The notes beneath the pieces are model-generated. The model searched no databases and was not told the origin of the DNA. It was given only the letters and a program-made list of their open reading frames with translations. From Persicaria tinctoria (taxonomy: Eukaryota > Streptophyta > Magnoliopsida > Caryophyllales > Polygonaceae), in NCBI GenBank assembly GCA_037127255.1, contig JBANSL010000005.1, positions 3,038,001-3,102,000 on the forward strand: a stretch of 64,000 nucleotides of DNA, read 5' to 3'. Shown in pieces: positions 60,001-64,000 of the stretch. The position numbers and the translations under genes were made by a program. Position 1 is the stretch's first letter; the number at the start of each line of letters is the position of its first letter.

Positions 60001-62632
60001 ATCCCAAATATGCCTTGCGCCTTTGCCTTAAAGAGAAACGCATGCGTGCCTGTGTCCATATATACAGTATGATGTCTATGCATGAAGAGGCGGTTGCTCT
60101 TGCTCTGCAAGTAAGTGTTTCATTCATCTGGTTTGCTATTTATTCACTGTTTTAAGTGCTTATCTAATATTCTTTTGGAAGCATTCATCTATTGCATAGA
60201 TTCTCACCAAAAAAAAAATATATTGCACAGATGCCGGATTCATGCTTGCTGTAGACTCTTTATAAGTATTAATTTCCAGAAAACTAGTAGGGGCACATGG
60301 TCTTATGAGCCAAAGAGCAAATATCATCTACAACCTGTCTAACACTCTAACCTGTGAATCCCTCATGGACAATTACCTGCTTGAAAAGCATCTATGGATT
60401 GCCATATTCAGGCATAGAACTAGAAAATAAAATTCGGGTGGGCTAGATAGACTAAAATTTTCATATATTCATAATTTCCATTAGCAAAACTCTTTAATAA
60501 AAAATACATAATTTTTTTTATTAATTTTTCTAATTCTTTTACCTTTTTTTTTTAAATGGAGCGGGCTGGGGCAGACCTCAGCCCGCCCCTAGTTACGTGC
60601 CTGGCCATATTCTCAGTTTAATGTTTCATTTTTCTTGTCGGAAATCCTTGTCTGGTGGGTATATCCTTGACCTTTTAAAGTTGCACTTATTTTTAATAAT
60701 TCCCTGCCATCTTATGTGTATGTTTCCATAGACTTTATAATGTATTTAGATTAGATGCATTTTAGCAAGATTTTTCTCCCACTAAATGTTTTCTTTGCAT
60801 CCCTGTTGGGAGATGCTGACATTGCTCTGTAAACTGGACATACAGGATAATGCTAAAATAGCGTTAATATGTGCAAAACTTGAACTCTTTTTATTATTTA
60901 TTTATAGAACTTCTTATTTGCAATTTCCTTTTGCTTCTACCAAGAGAGCTTGTAGGTCATAGTGGTACTCCCATTTTTAATTTTATTTTCATTGGTGCTC
61001 TGATGGTATTTGAACTAAGTTTTTTAATCAGTTCTAATAATCATGTTTCTGCTCGATTAGATTGATGTAGAGCTTGCTAAGGCCGAGGCTGATAAAGTTG
61101 AAGATGATGAAGAATTACGGAAAAAGCTGTGGCTCATGGTTGCCAAGCACGTAATTGAGCAGGAAAAGGGTGCTAAAAGAGAGAACATTAGAAAGGCGAT
61201 TGCATTTCTCAAGGAAACCGATGGCCTGTTGAAAATCGAGGATATTTTACCATTTTTTCCAGATTTTGCTTTGATTGATGATTTCCGGGTAAGGATGTTA
61301 CCAGATTGGATTATTCTATGCTTTTCTGTTGGACTAAAACAAATCAATCAAGTAAAAAGAACCCTATTTTTACTTGACTCGGATTGTTTAGCAGTGAGCC
61401 TTTGTCAATTTGTCTATGTGTTAGTATAATAGATTCACTTAGAAGGTCAGTTCGTTTTGTAAAGTGACCATGTATCTTGTGGACTGAATGTCCACCAATG
61501 GGTTTGCAGGAGGCAATCTGCTCATCATTGGAAGATTACAATAGGCAAATTGAGCTCCTCAAAGAAGAGATGAATGATGCGACTCGCGGTGCTGACAACA
61601 TCAGAAGCGATATTACTGCACTAGCTCAAAGATACGCTGTTATTGAACGTGAAGAAGAATGTGGGGTAATAATCTTTTATAGCATTTACATTTCTGATCA
61701 GGTGGATTTGTTGTAGTCTACTTGCAAGATGATGCCTTTTTGCTTTTTGGCTTGTTCTGAAGCCATGAAAGCTAGACTGAAGGGTATTCTAGACCAAGCC
61801 TTGTGATGCACAGAGTTTTGCTAATATGCGTGATCTGCCGCCTACTTTGAATATTGCAGGTATGCCGGCGTAAGATCTTAAATGCAGGCGGAGAGTATGG
61901 TTCAGGAAGGAGTTATGCCACTGTTGGGTCAATTGCCCCTTTCTATGTCTTTCCGTGTGGTCACGCATTCCATGCTCAATGTTTGATTGCGCATGTGACC
62001 CAGTGCGCTGATCAAGCTCAAGTAAGTTCCTGCCTCTGTTCTTTATGATGAGAATGAACAAATTTTGTGAAGATTTTGGGGCTCAATATGTTCAGCATAA
62101 AAAAATCTCTTCCATTTAATGTTGTCACTCCAGGCGGAGCATATACTGGATCTGCAGAAGCAACTGACGTTATTGGGCGCTGAAACCAAGAGGGATTCCA
62201 ATGGCACCCTGGATAGTGCTGAATCTATCTCTAGGTTAACTCCGGTAGATAAGGTCTGTTATCCTCTACTTTTCCTTTTTAAGTGCTATACGTTTTTATA
62301 CGAGGAATGCCTTTGTTGATTCACCAGTCTCCCTTGTGGATGTCAGTTTATCATCGATAGACGCCACTAACAACCTTTACCCCTTTCGGTCTATATTCAT
62401 ACACACAGACTTGCATTCGTGTAACTTGCTAACATTTGACGTTGAATTTATCGTGCAGCTTCGCTCTCAGTTGGATGATGCCATAGCTGGGGAATGCCCA
62501 TTCTGCGGTGAGCTAATGATCAGAGAGATATCGCTTCCGTTCATCCTTCCGGTGGAGGAACAAGAGGTCAGTTCGTGGCAAATTAAACCGCCTGATCTCG
62601 CAACCCAGAAGAGCCTTCCCTTATCTGTGTAG
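51054..62632 (+). CDS. VPS18: VPS18, vacuolar protein sorting-associated protein 18 homolog, 986 aa
   Basis: Core subunit of HOPS/CORVET, which tether membranes to vacuole and late endosomes. 23 coding exons: 51054-51210, 51324-51536, 52161-52300, 52530-52625, 53072-53139, 53871-53972, 54086-54230, 54550-54693, 54805-54924, 55066-55122, 55645-55704, 55961-56068, 56372-56514, 57036-57114, 58032-58094, 58357-58487, 59473-59578, 59922-60110, 61061-61288, 61510-61665, 61860-62021, 62134-62253, 62459-62632. All are gt/ag, total 2,961 nt, matching the plant family length (about 988). It starts MDRQVFTVDLLERYA and has the N-terminal beta-propeller (GTSKGWIIRHD, VFVDPGGSHC, NRQQITE), then alpha-solenoid clathrin-type repeats (RFLQCKFGK, YALRLCLKEKRMRACVHIYSMM). 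The C-terminal RING has EECGVC, PCGHAFHAQC and ECPFC. The end LPLSV fits. No lesions seen; a second, broken copy lies at 31880-39452. Confidence 0.95.
52715..52967. mobile_element. Stowaway-like MITE, copy 2, in a VPS18 intron
   Basis: A 253-bp element with the same ends as 174-425 (CTCCCTCCGTTCGGCAAAAC and complement) and TA target duplications. It lies in the intron between coding exons 4 and 5. About 98% identical to copy 1. The intron borders are unaffected. Confidence 0.92.
58510..58940. mobile_element. Insertion in VPS18 intron, type unknown
   Basis: The intron between exons 16 and 17 is 985 bp here and 534 bp in the duplicated copy. The extra sequence begins around AAGGTTAAAATTTTATAAAT and ends near GTCTGTATGCTTGA. 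It contains GTGGGCGCCCCTAGCTAGGTG and the words AGGCCAAAATGTG twice. No terminal repeats or coding were recognised. The exact borders are uncertain. Confidence 0.5.
60409..60603. mobile_element. hAT-type MITE in a VPS18 intron
   Basis: A 195-bp insert with ends CAGGCATAGAACTAG and CTAGTTACGTGCCTG (inverted, 12 of 15) and an 8-bp target duplication GCCATATT (60401-60408 and 60604-60611). An 8-bp duplication and CAGG-type ends mark hAT elements. The duplicated copy A has the empty site (GATTGCCTAATTCTTAG near 37539). It contains AGCGGGCTGGGGC and CAGCCCGCCCC in its right part. Confidence 0.88.
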
Positions 62633-63664
62633 AGTTTCCTTCTTTATTTTGTATTTAAATGGCCTATTTAACTAATTTTGCCCCCTGTTTAAATGGCCTC
62701 TTTATCCCAAATATACTCTCTTATAACCTTTTTTAAAGACATGTATGTGTGAAATGTTTGGTGATAGAGCTGATGAGAAGTTTTAACTCTCAGCTACTAT
62801 TTGAGCACCTTGATTGAGAAAGGGTTTTGGGTTTTGATTTATAATTGGCTAATTGCTGTAATTCAGTCAAGATAGCTGTTTGTTTGAAAGTGTCAAATTT
62901 GTTTGTTTATATACCTGTGGAAGACGTTTTTGTGGACCTGTTTTTTTTAGGCTCAATTAATTTATTAATTATAATCTCTTTTATCGTTACTTTAGCTAAT
63001 GAATACATTATCGGTACAATTACAAATACACTTTATAATATTTTTTAGGACATTACAAGACAAAAAGAATTATTAGTTTTATGAATTGTTGCACAACAGG
63101 GTCCGGGAATTCAAAGAACTAAAAATTGCAATATAAGTAGTTTAAGAACTTTTAGTACTTTGCGTTTGATACGTTGATTTATAAAGACTTTATGGAAATA
63201 ATCTGTGCTTGTATGAAATTTATAATCTAATTTTCTTCATCTATGACTAGGACTCATACTCGAGTACCTATTTGGATTGCAAATGTTCGTACTTATAAAT
63301 ATAATTATAATAAATACTTTGAAAGTGTTTATCTAACTAAATTTTTATATATTTCAAATATTAAATATTGTATTAAATTCATAATTATCTTATAAATTAT
63401 GTTATTTTAAATACCTTGTACTCCGTAATTTTTTTTGTTCATTAATTTCAGAATCAATTGCAATTTTAAACCCTGTTCAAGCTTCACAAGATCGGAAACC
63501 TTGATATATGATTTTCAAGTCCAATCATCAATTTTTACAGACATCGAATCTCATGGACTTCGATTTTCAAACTATTTACTCTCTCTTACACTGTATGTCA
63601 AAACGGAGCTTCTAGCTAGCGGGTCGACTCAGCACCGAGTCAACTCATACTCAGCTCGGCTTAT
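62633..63664. other. 3' flank of VPS18 and intergenic DNA
   Basis: The first 490 bp are the VPS18 3' UTR and flank, shared with copy A. The rest is AT-rich with no recognisable feature up to the convergent wound-responsive gene. The two genes are in tail-to-tail orientation. Confidence 0.55.
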
Positions 63665-63901
63665 CTAGCTTTGGCCCCAGCAGTTCATGTACATGGCTTC
63701 CCGGAGCGACTCGTCGGTCGCCGTGATCTTCATCCTGATCCTCTTATCATCTCCGATCTCCGGCCCGACGACCACGGCAGCGGCGGTGACTGCGGCCGCG
63801 GATGCGGCAAGGACGCGCTTCACGGAGGGCTGGGCGGATTTCCACTTGTCGGCGTGGCTGTGCGAGGCGGCGACGCCAGCTGCTATCAGAACCCGGTTCA
63901 T
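63665..63901 (-). CDS. Wound-responsive protein (DUF3774-like), 78 aa
   Basis: Single-exon gene on the reverse strand. ATG at 63901 is preceded by an A-rich leader. The sequence starts MNRVLIAAGVAASHSHADKW, has an Ala-rich central segment that may be hydrophobic (VKRVLAASAAAVTAAAVVVG), then a basic region, and ends EAMYMNCWGQS. The C-terminal (L/M)-S/N-CWGP/Q-type ending is the hallmark of the small plant wound-induced family with DUF3774, whose members are about 80-100 residues and respond to wounding, regeneration and stress. Molecular role is not established. GC content is high here, as in many intronless stress genes. The match rests on the short C-terminal motif and length, so it is good but not certain. 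Confidence 0.7.
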   Translation of the reverse strand: MNRVLIAAGVAASHSHADKWKSAQPSVKRVLAASAAAVTAAAVVVGPEIGDDKRIRMKITATDESLREAMYMNCWGQS

Positions 63902-64000
63902 GTTTTTTTTAATCGGTTCCGCTGAGGGGAGTGAAACGGTTCGGTTGATTTCCGATTTGTACGATTCCAGAAGTAGGGAGAAGCTCTGGTGTTTTGTAAA

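Larger units (their letters stand above)
54071..63122 (+). repeat. Segmental duplication, copy B (matches 31865-39955)
   Basis: Downstream copy of the duplication, containing VPS18 coding exons 7-23, their introns, and about 490 bp of 3' flank. It is about 1 kb longer than copy A, mainly because of about 430 bp of extra sequence in the intron at 58510-58940 and a 195-bp hAT MITE at 60409-60603. The intact gene extends further upstream, so copy B is probably the original locus. Confidence 0.9.

Noticed and set aside
63671..63925. 84-codon forward frame opposite the wound-responsive gene
   Set aside because: The reverse strand carries the family C-terminal motif; the forward frame is Gly/Asp-rich from GC bias and has no motif.

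Overview
The window looks like nuclear DNA of a eudicot plant. It has spliced genes with short exons and T-rich, AT-rich introns (gt/ag), plant-type Helitron, L1-type LINE, Ty1/copia and Ty3/gypsy fragments, Stowaway, Tourist and hAT MITEs, and plant housekeeping genes. No bacterial or organellar features were seen. The species cannot be named from the sequence alone.

Layout. 1-31 kb is a nest of transposable elements. A RepHel Helitron (about 1.0-13.86 kb) carries two in-frame stops and is split exactly inside its helicase by a 4,743-bp TG...CA element (5370-10112) with a 5-bp target duplication. Downstream are a LINE zinc-finger remnant, Stowaway MITEs, a terminal-repeat-bounded segment with leucine-rich-repeat fragments, a reverse-oriented non-coding LINE-like element (16.6-18.1 kb), and a patchwork of copia and gypsy pieces (19.3-23.4 kb) with a 784-bp segment present twice. 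A nearly complete L1-type LINE (23598-30371) follows, with a 15-bp target duplication and a poly(A) tail. Its unusual ORF1 is interrupted by a Tourist-type MITE and its ORF2 encodes endonuclease, reverse transcriptase and RNase H.

31-40 kb is a chimeric pseudogene region: exons of an inositol polyphosphate 5-phosphatase pseudogene run into a 5'-truncated, frameshifted copy of VPS18 (exons 7-23). 40.8-42.2 kb has a two-exon gene of unknown function. 43.7-44.6 kb is a 141-bp tandem array. 45.0-46.0 kb is a reverse-strand HMG-box gene. 46.4-49.3 kb is repeat-rich, with GGTGACA/TGTCACC motifs in opposite orientations, a 69-bp array and a short interstitial telomere-like tract. 51.0-62.6 kb holds the intact 23-coding-exon VPS18 gene, with a Stowaway MITE and a hAT MITE in its introns. 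The window ends with a small reverse-strand wound-responsive (DUF3774-like) gene.

Function. The genes that look active are VPS18 (core subunit of the HOPS/CORVET vacuolar tethering complexes), the HMG-box gene, the wound-responsive gene and the unknown gene at 41 kb. They are independent genes, not an operon or pathway cluster. Splice coordinates were read by eye. They are supported because the coding lengths close exactly (VPS18 2,961 nt, HMG-box 426 nt) and because the two VPS18 copies agree exon by exon. The observations most worth following are the LINE's unrecognised ORF1 with its overlapping ATGA junction to ORF2, and the 3' stem-loop plus 16-nt motif shared between that LINE and the non-coding element at 16.6-18.1 kb.
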